Part shown: piece after piece, positions 36,663-49,130 of the stretch
Numbering within the stretch: position 1 is the first letter of the stretch
Layout: every line of letters starts with the position of its first letter
Assembly: GCA_027257055.1 (NCBI GenBank)
Contig: JAPVLO010000008.1
Coordinates: 18,290,001-18,354,000 of the forward strand
From: Cephalopachus bancanus
Lineage: Eukaryota > Chordata > Mammalia > Primates > Tarsiidae
Length of the DNA: 64,000 bases
Reading direction: 5' to 3'
Program-made: the position numbers and the translations under genes
The notes under the pieces: model-generated
What the model saw: only the letters and a program-made list of their open reading frames with translations
Told to the model about the DNA's origin: nothing
The model's database searches: none

Positions 36663-37248
36663 TATTTTTTTTTTAAATACATATTTTTAATTTTAAAGTT
36701 GTGGGGTACATTTAAGGGTTAGGTATACAAATATGCATTGTGCAGGTACCCTTGTTGATGAGGCGTGCCCCCTATCCCCAGACAGATATTGACTACCATT
36801 AATTCCACCTCCCTTCCTCTCCCTGCCCCCCACCCCCATAGTTTCCCACCACTGTCAACCCTTTTCTTACAGTATTACCATAGTTGTTCAAGGTCAACTT
36901 ATGAGTGAGAACATGTGATACTCAGATCTTTGTTTCTGTGAGATATCACTCAGTATTATAAACTCTAATTCCATCCAGGTTGCTGAGAAATTCATGATTT
37001 TATTCTTTTTTATTGCTGCATAATATTCCATTGTATATATGTACCACATTTTAAAAATCCAGTCCTCTTTTGGTGGACAGCATGGTTGGTTCCATGATTT
37101 TGCTATTGTGAACAATGCTGCAATAAACATATGTGTGCAGGTATCTTTTTTTATAGAGTGATTTTTTATAGAGTGATACAGAGTGATTTGAGGGATTTGA
37201 ATTCAGGGTATATTCCCAGTAGGGCGATTGCAGGGTCATATGGAAGGT
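36663..37248 (-). mobile_element. 5'-truncated L1, antisense
   Basis: The 3' end motif GTTGTGGGGTACATTTAAGG and GTTAGGTATACAAATATGC is followed by reversed ORF2 C-terminus. The minus-strand frame at 36894-37130 reads MFIAALFTIAKSWNQPCCPP and [13 protein letters not shown]. It is the same L1 family as 8750 and 60000. Confidence 0.92.
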
Positions 37249-37739
37249 AATACATTTTATTTCAATACAGGAAGAGAGATTTTTGACACAGTCAGAAACC
37301 AAATGACTGTTGCCCTAAAATATTTTTGTTTACTATATCCACAAGTTGTTGGTTATAAGTCAAAGGCACATCAGAGTATATTTTCATGTCTTTTAAAGCA
37401 GCTATTTATAGTCAAAGAAGATGTTGGACTTCATGGATGATGTATAAGGTGTGTTCAAATTAATTTTTTCATTTATTTTGTTACAGTAAATGATTTACAG
37501 ATTTGAGGAAAAGATCCCACATTAGTGACTCCAGAAATGGTAGCATTTTTCCATCCTATAATATGAGTGCTTTCTCCTTAGTTTCAGCTCAGCAGTTTAG
37601 GTTGATGTGAGACATTACATTGTATCCTACATCATGCATTTTTCTGAATACTTTTAAATGAGGTAACATTCTCAACTGTTGACTAAGAAGTCATTGGTTA
37701 GTGTCAAAGGGTTGGATGGAGGGTTACACCGGGAATCAT

Positions 37740-38010
37740 CCTAAGTCATTGTGAATGAAACAGTAACAGCTGCAGGGCTTCGTGGATAGAGCCTGAGTTT
37801 AGGATCTAATCTGTGTTTGTGTTCTGGCACTGCTTGTGTCCCTAGCATTTACATGAATAGGTCTTTGGGAAATTAGGTAACCTCAGTTTTCTCATCTGTA
37901 AAATGTGACTAATAATGCCTCCCACTTAAGAGTTGTTTTCAGAATGAATTACATGTTGATCACTAATCATAATGCCTGGCATACAGTAGGCACTCAATAA
38001 ATTATAGCTT
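37740..38010 (+). mobile_element. MIR SINE
   Basis: Good MIR order: GTTTAGGATCTAATCTGTG, CTCAGTTTTCTCATCTGTAA, AATGCCTCCCACTTAAGAG and CATACAGTAGGCACTCAATAA. Confidence 0.85.
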
Positions 38011-38220
38011 TTATTAGTAATAAAGCTATGCAATTATTTTTGACAGTAAATACTATGTAAGACTACCAGAGTAGAAAAACGTTTGAGAGTAGAAAGGCGA
38101 TCGAGTCTCAGGCTGGGAAATTTCTAGTGAGGGCCACAGGCAGACTCGAGAGTGGGAAGACTGGTAGGTATGTAAATGACTGTGAACTAATGTGTTCTTT
38201 CTCCCCACCTTGTCCTGCAG

Positions 38221-38337
38221 GATGTGGACAAGTGGTCCTTTGATGTCTTTTCCCTCAATGAGGCTAGTGGAGATCACGCACTGAAATTTATTTTCTATGA
38301 ATTACTCACACGTTATGATCTGATCAGCCGTTTCAAG
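38221..38337 (+). CDS. PDE1C: PDE1C internal coding exon D (start of catalytic domain)
   Basis: Exon of 117 bp (39 codons, phase 0 to phase 0). It reads DVDKWSFDVFSLNEASGDHA, followed by LKFIFYELLTRYDLISRFK. This is the first part of the class I phosphodiesterase catalytic fold: the helices that precede the metal-binding HNxxH motif. The wording FDVFSLNEASGDHALKFIFY fits PDE1C better than PDE1A or PDE1B as I know them. The acceptor has a clear pyrimidine tract, CTCCCCACCTTGTCCTGCAG; the donor is AAG|GTCAGT. No lesions are seen. The intron before it is about 5.7 kb and the one after it about 9.6 kb; most of the latter is one antisense L1. Confidence 0.97.
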
Positions 38338-39577
38338 GTCAGTACCTCATTAGAAACATAAATAACTGCTTACATTTGTCTAACCTCGTATGACTTTTCA
38401 GCTAAGATCCTTTCAATATAGAATAAAAACTGCTCTTGGTGACTCAGGAAGCATTCTTTGGCTAGTCACTATTGTAAATTCCTCAGTGGTGTATAAATTC
38501 CTTGCTGGTAAGTCTCACTGGCAGGGGCCAGACTGGAGAAGCCTATTTAGATTCCAGTCTTCCTAGAAGTACCATCTGAAGCCTGAAATATTCACCCTCC
38601 TCTCAGGCTCTGCCCACAGACCTCATTTCAACATGACTTTGTACAATTGACCACCACCATCAGAGAGACAGTAATGGAGACAGAGTGAGCTTCTGTGTTC
38701 TCCATAAACTTTTTTCCCTACCACTTGGCTCATTCAGACAAATAGTCTCACTTATCATCTGTGACAGATCATTGGTATTTCCTGGCCATTCATGCTCCAA
38801 ATTAATTTTTCAACTTTAAAGAACATGAATTGTCTCCAGTGTACTAGCCCTCTGCCTTCTAATACTGCATATTCTTGAGATCAGGTCAAATTCTCAAGGG
38901 AATCTGTGTGTTAATCTACCAACATCTATGGTATTGAGCTCCTCCAACTTCTCTCGTCAGATGGATGAGTCTCTGGAAAATTGCAGGAATTTTTTCTGCA
39001 ACTTATTGATTTCTCTGGAGACAAGGTTCTTTATCACTTTCCTAAGAACTGTGTATTTGGAGATGTATTTTTTGAATTGATATACATATCTATACATATT
39101 AATGGGGTACATGTGATACTTTGTTACATGCATAGACTATGTAATGATCAAATCAGGGCATTTGGGGTTTCCATCACCTTGAATACTTGTCAGTTCTATG
39201 TGTTGGGAGCCCTTCAAGTCCTTTCTTCTGGCTATTTTGAAATACGCTATACATTGTTAACTATGGTCACCCTTCTCTTCTATCAAACATTAGAATTTAT
39301 TCCTTCTTTCTAACCATTTGTCTGTAATCATTAATCCACCTCTCTTTGTTCCTCCTTACCCTGTGCTCCCTCCCACCTTTCCTAGCCTCTGGTATCTATC
39401 ATTTCACTGTCTACATCTATGAAATCTATGTTGTTAACTCCCACATATTAATAAAGACATGTGATATGTATCCTTTTATGCCTGGCTTATTTCGCTTAGC
39501 ATAATAACCTCAAGCTCCATCCATGTTGCTTTCAGTGACATGCTTTTATTCTGTTTGTGGCTGAATAGTGTTTCATT

Positions 39578-39683
39578 TGTATGTGTGTGTATGTATACAC
39601 ACACATATGTATAGTATATATATGTATATATACAATATATAATATACAAATGGAATACATATATACATGTATATATGTATACC
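39578..39683. repeat. TA/CA-rich microsatellite inside an L1
   Basis: Alternating GTGTGT, TACACACACA and TATATATATGTATATA tracts. The inverted TA/CA structure inserts about 25 spurious codons in the L1 ORF2 C-terminal frame. Confidence 0.9.
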
Positions 39684-42600
39684 AGATTTTCTTTATTCTT
39701 TCATTCTTCAGTGGACACTTAGGCTGAGTACTTATCTTAGCTATAGTGAATAGTGTTGCTATAAACATGGGGGTGCAGGCATTCCTTTGGTCCTGATTTC
39801 TTTTCCTTTAGACAGATATCCAGTAGTGGAATTACTGTATCATATGGTAGTTTTTTGAGAAATTTCCATACTGGTTTCCATAGTGGCTGTACTAATTTGC
39901 ATTCTCACCAACAGTATATAAGAGTTCTGTTTTCTCCACATCCTTGTCAACATTTTTTTTGGTCTTTTTTTAATAATTGCCATTCTTACTGAGATGAGGT
40001 AATATCTCACTGTGGCTTTGATTTGCATTTCCCTAATGATTAGCGATGCTGAGCATTTTTTCCTATCCCTGTTGGCCATTTGTGTGTCTTCTTTTGAGAA
40101 CTATTAATGTCCTTTGCCCACATTTTAATGGGATTATTTGGGTTTTTTTTTTTTTTTAACTATTGAGTTAGTTGAGTTTCCTACATATACAAGAGATCTT
40201 AATCCCTCATAAGATGAATATTTTGCATATATTTTCTCCCATTTAACAGGTTGTCTCTTCACTATGTTTACTGCTTCCTTTGCTGTGAAGAAGCTTTTTA
40301 GTTTAGTCCCACTTATCTATTTTGTTTTTATTGCTTGTTCCTTTGAAGTCTTAGTCATAAAATATTTGCAGAGACCAATGTCCTGAAGTACTTTTCCTGT
40401 GTTTTTCTCCAGTAAGTTTATAGTTTGGGATCTTATATTAAAGTTCTTAATCCATCTTGAGTTGATTTTTGTATGTAATGAGAGATAGGGGTCCAGTTCC
40501 ATTATTCTGTGTATGGATATTCAGTTTTCCCAGCATCATTTATTGAAGAACTTGTCTTATCTGTTTCTTTTTGGTGTCTTTGTAAAAAATAAGTTTGCTA
40601 TGAATACATGAATTTATTTCTGGGTTCTCTATTCTGTTCTATTGGTCTAGGTGTTTGTTTTTATACTAATATCATGCTGTTTGGGTAACTATAGCTTTGT
40701 AATATATTTTTAGGTTAAGTAGTGTGATGCTTCCAACTTTGTACTTGTTGTTTAGGATTGCTCTATTTGGACTTTTTGGGGATTCCACATGCATTTTAGA
40801 ATAGTTTTTTCTCTTTTTGTGAAAAATGACATTAGTATTTTGAAAAGGGATTGCACTGAATCTGTAGATTGCTTTGGGCAGTATGGTCTTTTTAATGATA
40901 TTAACTCTTTTGATTCATGAGTGTGTGATGTCTTTCCATTTATTCATGTCGTCTTCAATTTCTTTCATCAGTGTTTTTTTAGTTGAAGAGATCTTTAACC
41001 TCTTTGATTTTATTTAACACTAGGTATTTTGGAGTTTTTTGTAAATATCATAATTGGGATTGACTTCTTGATTTCTTTTTCAGCTAGTTCATTCTCTATG
41101 TATGAGATGGTACATTACTGATTTTTATGTTGATTTTTGTCTCCTGCAACTTTACTGAATTTATTTATTAGAGCTAAGAGTTTTTTTGTGGCGTTTTTAG
41201 TTTTTTCTATATATAAGAGCATATCATCTGCAAAGAGAAAAATTGACTTCCTCTTTCCCAATTTGGATGCCTTTTATTTCTTTATCTTGCCTGATCACCC
41301 TGGCTATGACTTCTAGTAGTATATTGAATGGGAATGTGAAGGTACACATCCTTGTATTTCTTAGAGGAAAGACTTTCAGCTTTTCCCCATTTTACCTGTG
41401 GATTTGTCATATATGGCCTTTATTATGTTAAGGTATGTTCTTTCAGTGCCTTGTTTGTTGAGGGTTTTATCATGAAGGGATATTGAATTTTATTAAATGC
41501 TTTTTCTGCACATCTTGAAATGATCATATGGTTTTTGTTTCTCATTCTGTTGATGTAATGTATTATGATTATTGATTTGGGTATGTTGAACCATCTTTGC
41601 ATTCCCTAGGATAAATCCCACCTGATCATGGTGTATTATCTTTTTTGCTGCACTGTTGGGTTCAGTAATCTAAAATTTTGTTAAGGACTTTTATGTCTAT
41701 TTTCATCAGGGATATTGGCCTGTAGTTTTTTTATGTTGTTGTTGAGTTTTTGTCAGCAGGGTTATGTTGGCCTTGTAAAATCACTTAGGAAGAATTATCT
41801 CTTCTTCAGTTTTTTTGAATAGCTTAAGGAGAATTGATGTTAGTTCTTTGAAAGTTGTGTTGAATTTGGCAGTGACTCCATCTGTTCCTGAACTTTTATT
41901 TTTTGAGAGACTTTTTTTATTACTAATTCAAACTCATTGTTCATTATCGGTCTGTTCAGATTTTCTATTCCTTTCTGATTTAATCTTTATAGGTTGTATA
42001 TGTCCAGGAATTTATCCATTTTCTCTCAGATTTCCAATTTGTTAGTATATAGTTGTTCATAACAGTCTCTGATAAACTTTTGTATTTCTGTAGTATCAGT
42101 TGTGATATCTCTTCTTTCATTCTGATGCTGTTTATTTGGATTGTCTCTTTTTTCTTGGTTAGTCTAGCTAGCAGTCTGTTGTATTTACAGTTTATCTTTT
42201 CAAAAAGCAGCTTTTCATTTTGGTGATCCTTTGCATTTTCTTAAAGTTTCTATTACATTTAGTTCTACTTTGATTGTTATTATATTTTTTCCTTCTAATT
42301 TGTATTTGGCTTGTTCTTGCTTTCTTGTTTATTAAGGTGCACTGTTAGATTGCTTAATTGGAATTTTTCTACTTTTTTTGATTTAGGCATTTATCGTTAT
42401 AAGCTTTCCTCTAAGCACTGATTTTGTTGTATCCCATAGGTTTTGGTATGTTTTGTTGTAATGTTCATTTGCTTTAAAAATGTTTTTGATTTCCTCTGTG
42501 AATATTCCTTAATCCAATAGTAATTCAGGAACATTATTTAATTTTCAAGTATTTGTAGTTTCCAAAGTTTTTCTTGTTACTGATTTCTAATGTTATTTTA

Positions 42601-44387
42601 TTTTTTTTGTGGTCTGAGAAGATCCTTAATGTGATTTGAGTTCTTAAAAATATTTTGAGACTTCCTATGTTCCCTAACATATGGTCTATGCTGGAGAATT
42701 AGCTATGTGCTGATGAGAAGACTGTTATGTTCTGTAGCTGTTGGATAAAATGTTCTGTAAGTGCCTATTAGGTCCATTTGTTCTACTGTGAACTTTAAAT
42801 TCCATATTTCTTTGTTAATTTTTTGTATAGATGACCTTTCTAATACTATGAGTAGGATGTTGAGGTCCCCAACTATTATTTTATTGGAGTCTCTCTCTCC
42901 CTTTAATATTTTCTTTATATATCTGAGTGCTCTGATGTTTGGTGCATACAGATTTAGAAACATCATACTTCTTGCTGAATTAATCCTTTTTTCATTGTAT
43001 TATTATCCTCTTTGTCTTTTTTTGCTATTTTTGACTTAAAATCTATTTTATCTGATATAAGTAAAGCTATTCCTGTTCATTTTAGTTTTGTTTGCATGGA
43101 TTATCTTTTTTTAAATCTCTTTATTTCCAGACTATTTGTGTCTTTACAGGTAAGAAGCATTCATGGTTTTTTTTTTTTTTTTTTTAAATCCATTTAGCCA
43201 GTCCATATTTTTAATGTGAGAAGTTTAGTCCTTTAACATTCAAGGTTATCATTGATAATGAGAGCTTACTTCTGCCATTTTATTAGTTGATTTCATGTTG
43301 TTTTGTATATCCTGTTCCTTTCTTTCAGATTTCTTATAATTGTAGTTTGGTGGTTTTTTGTAGTGATAACATTTGAGTCCTTTTTCCTTACTTGTGTATT
43401 TGCTATACCAGTGAGCTTCTTTTCTTTTCTTTCTTTCTTTCTTTTATTTATTTATTTATTTTTTGCATTTTCATGATAGTAGACATTGTTTGTTTTTCTT
43501 TCTTTCTTCTAAATATAGGACTCTCTTAAGCATTTCTTGTAGGACTGGTCTAGTGGTAATGAATTCCTCTGCTTTTGCTTGTCTGGGAATGACTTTATTT
43601 CTCCTTATGAAAGATAGTTTTGCTGGGTACAATATCCTTGGCTGGCAATTTTTCTTCTTTCAGCACTTTGAATATATCTCATCCTCTTTTTTCCTGTAAG
43701 ATCTATGCTGAGAAATTCTCTGTTAGTCTGATGGGAGTTCTTTTATAAGTGACTAGATGTTTCTTTTGCTGTTTTAGAATTTTCTCTTTATTTTTTATTT
43801 TGACAGTTTGACAATATTGTGCTGTTGGAGAGGGTCTTTTAGCAGTCTGTTTGTGATTCTCTGAGCTTTCTGTGTCTGTATATCTAAATTTCTTTCTAGA
43901 CATGGGAAGCTTTTAGTAATTATTTTGTTAAATAGGTTTTCTTACTCTTTTGTTTTCTCTTCACTTTCTGGGACACCAAAAATTCAAATATTTTGTTACA
44001 TTATGGTGTCCCATTTGCTACATAGGTTTTGTTCATTTTTAAAAATTCTTTTGCTTTATTTTTGTCCAACTGAGTTATTTCAAAAGACTTTTCTATTAGT
44101 TGTGAAATTTGTTTTCCCTACTTGATATAGCATATTGTTGAAGCTTTCAAATGTATTTTGTATTTTATTCAATGAGTTCTTCAATTTCAGAATTTGTTTG
44201 GTTCATTTGTATGATGGCTATCTCTTTGGTAAATTTATCATTCATATCATGAATTGTTTTTCTTATTATTTGTATTGTTTTTTCTGTATTCTCTTATCTC
44301 ATTGAGCTTATTTAGAATTATTCTTTTGAATTATTTATCTGGGACTTCATACATTTATTTATTTATTTATTTATTTTATTTTAATTT

Positions 44388-44670
44388 TTTTTGAGTTGGA
44401 GTCTCACTCTGTCGCCCAGACTGGAGTGCAGCGGCCGCTCCTGGCCACCGCAGCCTCGACCTGCTGGGCTCCAGCGATCCTTTCGTATCAGCCTTCCAAG
44501 TAGCTGGAACTACAGGCATGCGCTACCATGCCCAGCTCATTTTTGATTTATTGTAGAGATGAGGTTTCACCAAGTTGCCCAGGCGGATCTCGAACCGGCG
44601 GGCTCAGGCAATCCACTCACCTCAGCCTCCCAAAGGCGCAGGATTACAGGCTGAGCCACCGAGCCCGGCT
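44388..44670 (-). mobile_element. Dimeric Alu SINE inside an L1, antisense
   Basis: Runs from TTTTTTTTGAGTTGGAGTC to GAGCCACCGAGCCCGGCT. The duplication ACATTTATTT flanks it at 44351 and 44671. It splits the 5' region of the 39065-46412 L1. Confidence 0.96.
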
Positions 44671-47600
44671 ACATTTATTTTTTATTGGAATCTTTTGCTG
44701 GACAGTATTGTGTTCCTTTGGAACTGTCATATTTTCTTACTTTTTCTTGTGTCTTATGCCCTTATATTGATACCTATGCATGTGGTATAACAGTGACTTC
44801 TTTCAATTTTTAAAAATATGCTTTCATAGAAAAAGACTTTTTTTTAAATATGTATATGGTGTTGGTTTGATTGGGCACTTTGGCTTTGATTCTTGGTGTG
44901 TGCAGTAATGCAGTCTCCATATGACTTATTTATCTGTAAATAATAGCAGTAGTGTCTGTGATTTCCTTAGTGGCTTAGAGTGCAGTTGTTAGTGGAGGCT
45001 GTGGTGAAGTTTTGCTGGTAATGGGAACAACAGATGGTAGCAGCCTGCTCTAGGTAGCAGCAGCAGGCTAACCCAACCTGTTACTGGGCCCCTGGATGGC
45101 ATACATTGGGTCTGGTTTTAGCAGATCCATGTGGGCTGATTCTTTGGCCTTTTGGTGACTTGTATGAGTTTTGGTAGTGGCAGCCTTGAACCAGGTGGGT
45201 TCTTAGTTCTCTGGGAACAGGTGTGGCATGGGTGATGGCAGTAGCAGTGGTGAAACTAAGCTTTGGGTTCAAGCATCATATTGATGGCTATGATGGGCTC
45301 AGCAGGCAGTCCCCTGACTTGCAGGTGGCATGTGTAGGTGAGTGCCAGCTGTGATGGTAGCAGCAGTTTGGATGGGCCTGATCTCAGGCTCTTGAAAGTA
45401 GGCTGAGGTGTCAATGGTGGTGGACTATGCTAGGTAGTCTTCTGGCTCCCAGATAGTGTGTCCAGGCACTAAAAAGAGTGGAGCTGGTTCATTGGATCTA
45501 TCTTCAAGCCTTCCCAGTTGTGCATGCAAGTGCTGGCTATGATAGGCAAGGCTGGAGTGACCCTTAGGTCTAAGGCAGAATGCTTCAGTAGGGGTGACAA
45601 TGGCTGCAATTCAGCTCTGCTATTGTGAAGGGTGGTGTTGTTTTCAGTGGTGTCAGTCATATGTACGAGGCTGGGAGGCATGCACTTCATTTGTGCTTTG
45701 GCCCTGGCTGTGGCAGCCCTCAATGGCAGCTGTGTGGGTTCAGGATTTTGTTCTTGGGGTGAATGAAAATGTGCAGCAGCTTTACATTGCTAGGGTCAAT
45801 GGAGTCTTTGCCAATGGCTAGTGCTTCAACCCTGGAGGCAACAGCCATCTGTGGTGGCAGCTATGGGCAGGGAATGTCAGTGTGACTTCAGAGCTGTGGA
45901 GATGTAGGATCTGTTCACCACCCCCACCACCCCACCACCCCCTGCTCCTGGGCAGGGTACACACTGCTGGGGGCTGGGCTCTCAACATAGCATCTTGCTG
46001 CAACTGCTTAGGGCTCAAAAGGGTGTGTGGGACCCACTGTGAGTTCCCTATCTGGAGCAATGCATGATGGCATAGGAAGTGGCCTCCAGGTAGCTTCCTA
46101 TGTTAGTCTTGGGACCCGCAAAGGTCTAGGGTTTTTTGTTGGCTAGAATTTGAGTCCATGGTAGGAATATGGACCACTGGGGAACACTCACTTACCCACA
46201 CTGGGGAGCTTTTCCAGGCTCTCAGCCAGTCCTACTGGCTTACTTTCCTCTCCTTATTTGCTTTAAGTATTTATTGTCACTTCTCTTTTGAATTCCAGTA
46301 TTTTCTCTTAATGGATCTATTCAAAATGTGATTATCTACTTGCTATTTTGGTTCTTCTTTGTAGAGGAGGCATGTACCAGATGCCTTTAGTTACGCATCT
46401 TGAAGCTCCTCCCACTAAGAATATATTTCTTATATGATCACAAATGATCATATAGGAATGATCAAAGCGGCGTGGTCCTTAGGTCCATAATCTGTTTGCA
46501 TCAGAAACCTGCATGAACATCTGTTGGATGCTGGAGACCCTTTCCTTAGAACAAATTCCTGTGCACATACACACAGTCTTTTAGTGGCTTAGAGATTTCC
46601 AAAGAACAACCGAGAATCCCAGGTTCAGTGAATCTTTATCTTTAAAATGATAATGAATTCATCTCTGACCTCTTTACAGCCATTGTTAACTTTTTAAAAA
46701 CTTACAAATGGTAAGTGTGGAAGATTGTGCCCAAGGAAGAACAGGAAATGGAATCTCAGAAGCATTGCAGTGTCATTTTCCTTATTTTCCCCCCTTACTA
46801 ATGTGATAGTTAATCTCCAGGAACACACACACCCTCTTCTCTTTCCCCCAGCCTTATGCTTCATAATTTACCCTGAACCATGGAATTGATCCAGAAAACA
46901 AATACAATAAATGTTTCCAGAATACCCTTATTTTGAAACATGCATTTTACAATTGTTTTTCACTTTCTACTACATAGAAAAGGAAGGTAGGCCTATTATG
47001 TATAGTTAAGGTGAAAACAGTTAGCAGCTGGAAATATCCTGAGTTACTAATAGTACCAAATAAAAGCTGAAATCTTTTATTTCTTGAGAAACAAGTGAAC
47101 ATATGCTATGTAGCGTATCTCATTAATTTGTGGGAAAACATAAAGTACACAAATCTTAAGTTACAAAATTATTAGAAAACAAGCACAAAGAGTCACCAGT
47201 ATCAAAGAAAATATTGATTGCCTGAAAACCATGCCCATTAAAAGGAGTGGTGGTATAAAAAAGAAAAAAGAAAAGAAAACAAAATAATCTAAATTCCAAA
47301 ACCAAAATATGGTAGTCTGTTATTTATGGGAACACAAAGAGGCAACAGTCTTATGTTTATTACTTGGCAGTTTATTGCTGGTGAATTACAATTTGGTAGG
47401 TCTCATTTTAACTATTAGACTACAAATAGTGAATGATTTCACAAACTGGCACTAATTATTAGTACTATTTCTATATGTCTCAGTGTTTACAACACTGTTT
47501 GGCAGCCTATGTAGCATCTCATTTTCCTAGGGTCAGAGGGAAAGGGTGTTTAAGAGAAGATGAGAACAAGTAAAGACAGAAAATTAACATAGTCACCAAT

Positions 47601-47931
47601 CACTTAGTTTTTAACAGGGGCCTCAAAAATCATTGCTTTACATGTGAATAAATCTAAATATCTTGAGATGATTCTGTGTCATTCCCCAGGGATTCTGAAC
47701 TGAGGAACAAAGAGCAATTTGCAAGACAGACTGTTCCTTAACCAGGGACTCCTGTTAGATTTTCAAAGTATCTATTAATTTTGTCAATGATTTTTATTAA
47801 CTATGAAAAGTTCCAATTTTCTCATGTGATGTTATACTTACAGAAAAAAGCAGTCCGGGTGCCTTAGACTTTTGCTTCTTCACTTAAAGCAGCTAAGTCA
47901 CTAGTTAATTAACCTTACTGCTGTCTTTCAG

Positions 47932-48072
47932 ATCCCCATTTCTGCACTTGTCTCATTTGTGGAGGCTCTGGAAGTGGGATACAGCAAACACAAAAATCCT
48001 TACCATAACTTACTGCATGCTGCCGATGTTACACAGACCGTGCATTACCTCCTCTATAAGACAGGAGTAGCG
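47932..48072 (+). CDS. PDE1C: PDE1C internal coding exon E (first metal-binding motif)
   Basis: Exon of 141 bp (47 codons, phase 0 to 0). It reads IPISALVSFVEALEVGYSKH, then KNPYHNLLHAADVTQTVHYL and ends LYKTGVA. It carries the class I phosphodiesterase signature YHNxxHAxDV: from family knowledge the first His acts as general acid and the second is a metal ligand of the zinc/magnesium centre, so the exon supplies part of the active site. Both histidines are intact. The residue between Asn-Leu and the second His is Leu (CTG), where I recall Met in human PDE1C; PDE1A and PDE1B differ there too, so this is likely tolerated. The acceptor is CTGTCTTTCAG and the donor GCG|GTAAGT. The next expected exon (NWLTELEIFA...) was not found before the window ends. 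Confidence 0.97.
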
Positions 48073-48904
48073 GTAAGTACACATAGGAACTCTTAGATTG
48101 CACAGAAGATATGAGGATGACTTTTTTTGATAATGGATGTTCCAGTTCTGATAAGGTTGAACTCACAAGGTGTGCATTGTTCTGTGAACCCCTTGTCCCC
48201 CAAGAGTTATCAAACCAGTATGGGGTTTCCTGTTGCTTTTGAAATCTTCTCCATGTTAAACCTGATGAAATAAATATCTAGTGGTGACTTGCATCATTAC
48301 TAGGTTATGACCAATTAAAATATAATTACTACAACTAAGTATGTATTTTTAGATCTGGAGAGTAGTTCCTTTTCCTGTAGTCATTAACAATTATATTCAT
48401 GCATACTAAAATTGTGTTGAATAAACTTGTCAACCATGTTATACAAAGTTGGCTTTTGGTTTAAACCACTAGGTCTTTTTCATAAACAGGGACTATGGTT
48501 ATTCACATCCTACTTCTGTGCATTTGATTTTTTCGAACCTAAGGGTCAATCTTTACTTCTAAGCATTTGAAATTTTTCTTGCTTGTTTTGGCCCAATATT
48601 TCAGCTCTTTAGATGTTTTTGAATCTCTGTTCTATAATCCACTGTATTAATAACTAGCCTGCTCAACTTGGTTATTTGTGTCTTTGCCTTGATGTAACCT
48701 ATTCATGTTTAAAGATATAGCTATTCATGACAAAACCAGGTCTCTATGACTTTTCTCTTTGAAATCCCCTTCATAATTGACATCAGGATAGACATTCTTT
48801 GGGTATGGTTATCAGTCAGCGCATATACTGAGGGCACATTTTTTTATCTTTTTCACCAGTGCATGTTAAAAGTCTTGGTCTAATATCTCACCAAATTAAA
48901 AATT

Positions 48905-49130
48905 GAATACAGTGGGAAGAGTGTAGGCTTTGGAGCTAGATACAGTGGCTTTAATACCCTATGCAATTGCTTATTACGTTTTTGTGACCTATGATAAATT
49001 ACTTGAGTCTCTGAGCCAAGATTTTCTCATTTTTAAAATGGTTAAAAAAAATTCCACTTTTCTGAAGTATGCTGATAGTTAGGAATAAAGTACCAAAAAT
49101 ATTTAGCACTCTACCTCATAAAGGAAGCTG
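48905..49130 (+). mobile_element. MIR fragment
   Basis: AGTGTAGGCTTTGGAGCTAG, TTGTGACCTATGATAAATTAC, TCTCATTTTTAAAATGG and TACCTCATAAAGGAAG follow the MIR order. Confidence 0.6.

Larger units (their letters stand above)
32524..38220 (+). other. PDE1C intron between exons C and D
   Basis: 5.7 kb intron, GT...AG, phase 0. It contains MIR relics near 32865 and 35470, a MER5A-like relic near 34890, an Alu at 36386, a truncated L1 at 36663 and a MIR at 37740. The stretch 33030-34880 shows nothing I can identify. Confidence 0.9.
39065..46412 (-). mobile_element. Near full-length antisense L1, interrupted by an Alu
   Basis: Minus-strand L1 of about 7.3 kb including an inserted Alu (44388-44670). 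The 3' UTR starts near 39065 (TTAATGGGGTACATGTGATA). ORF2 remnants run back from 39768 (MFIATLFTIAKISTQPKCPL) through 40079 and 40502 to an endonuclease piece at 42966-42703 (MMFLNLYAPNIRALRYIKKI, VGDLNILL). ORF1-like sequence lies about 43460-44340 and a long 5' UTR about 44680-46412, ending with GGAGGAGCTTCAAGATGCG on the minus strand. Stops and frameshifts are frequent and a TA/CA microsatellite has expanded within the ORF2 C-terminus. It is inactive. It supplies most of the intron between PDE1C exons D and E. Confidence 0.92.
38338..47931 (+). other. PDE1C intron between exons D and E
   Basis: 9.6 kb intron, GT...AG, phase 0. About 7.35 kb is a single antisense L1 with an Alu inside it (39065-46412). 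The remainder, 38338-39060 and 46460-47930, is unassigned single-copy-looking sequence. Confidence 0.9.

Noticed and set aside
45912..45943. G-rich run on the minus strand as a possible G-quadruplex in the L1 5' UTR
   Set aside because: Only three G runs of three or more are present, so the standard four-run pattern is not met.
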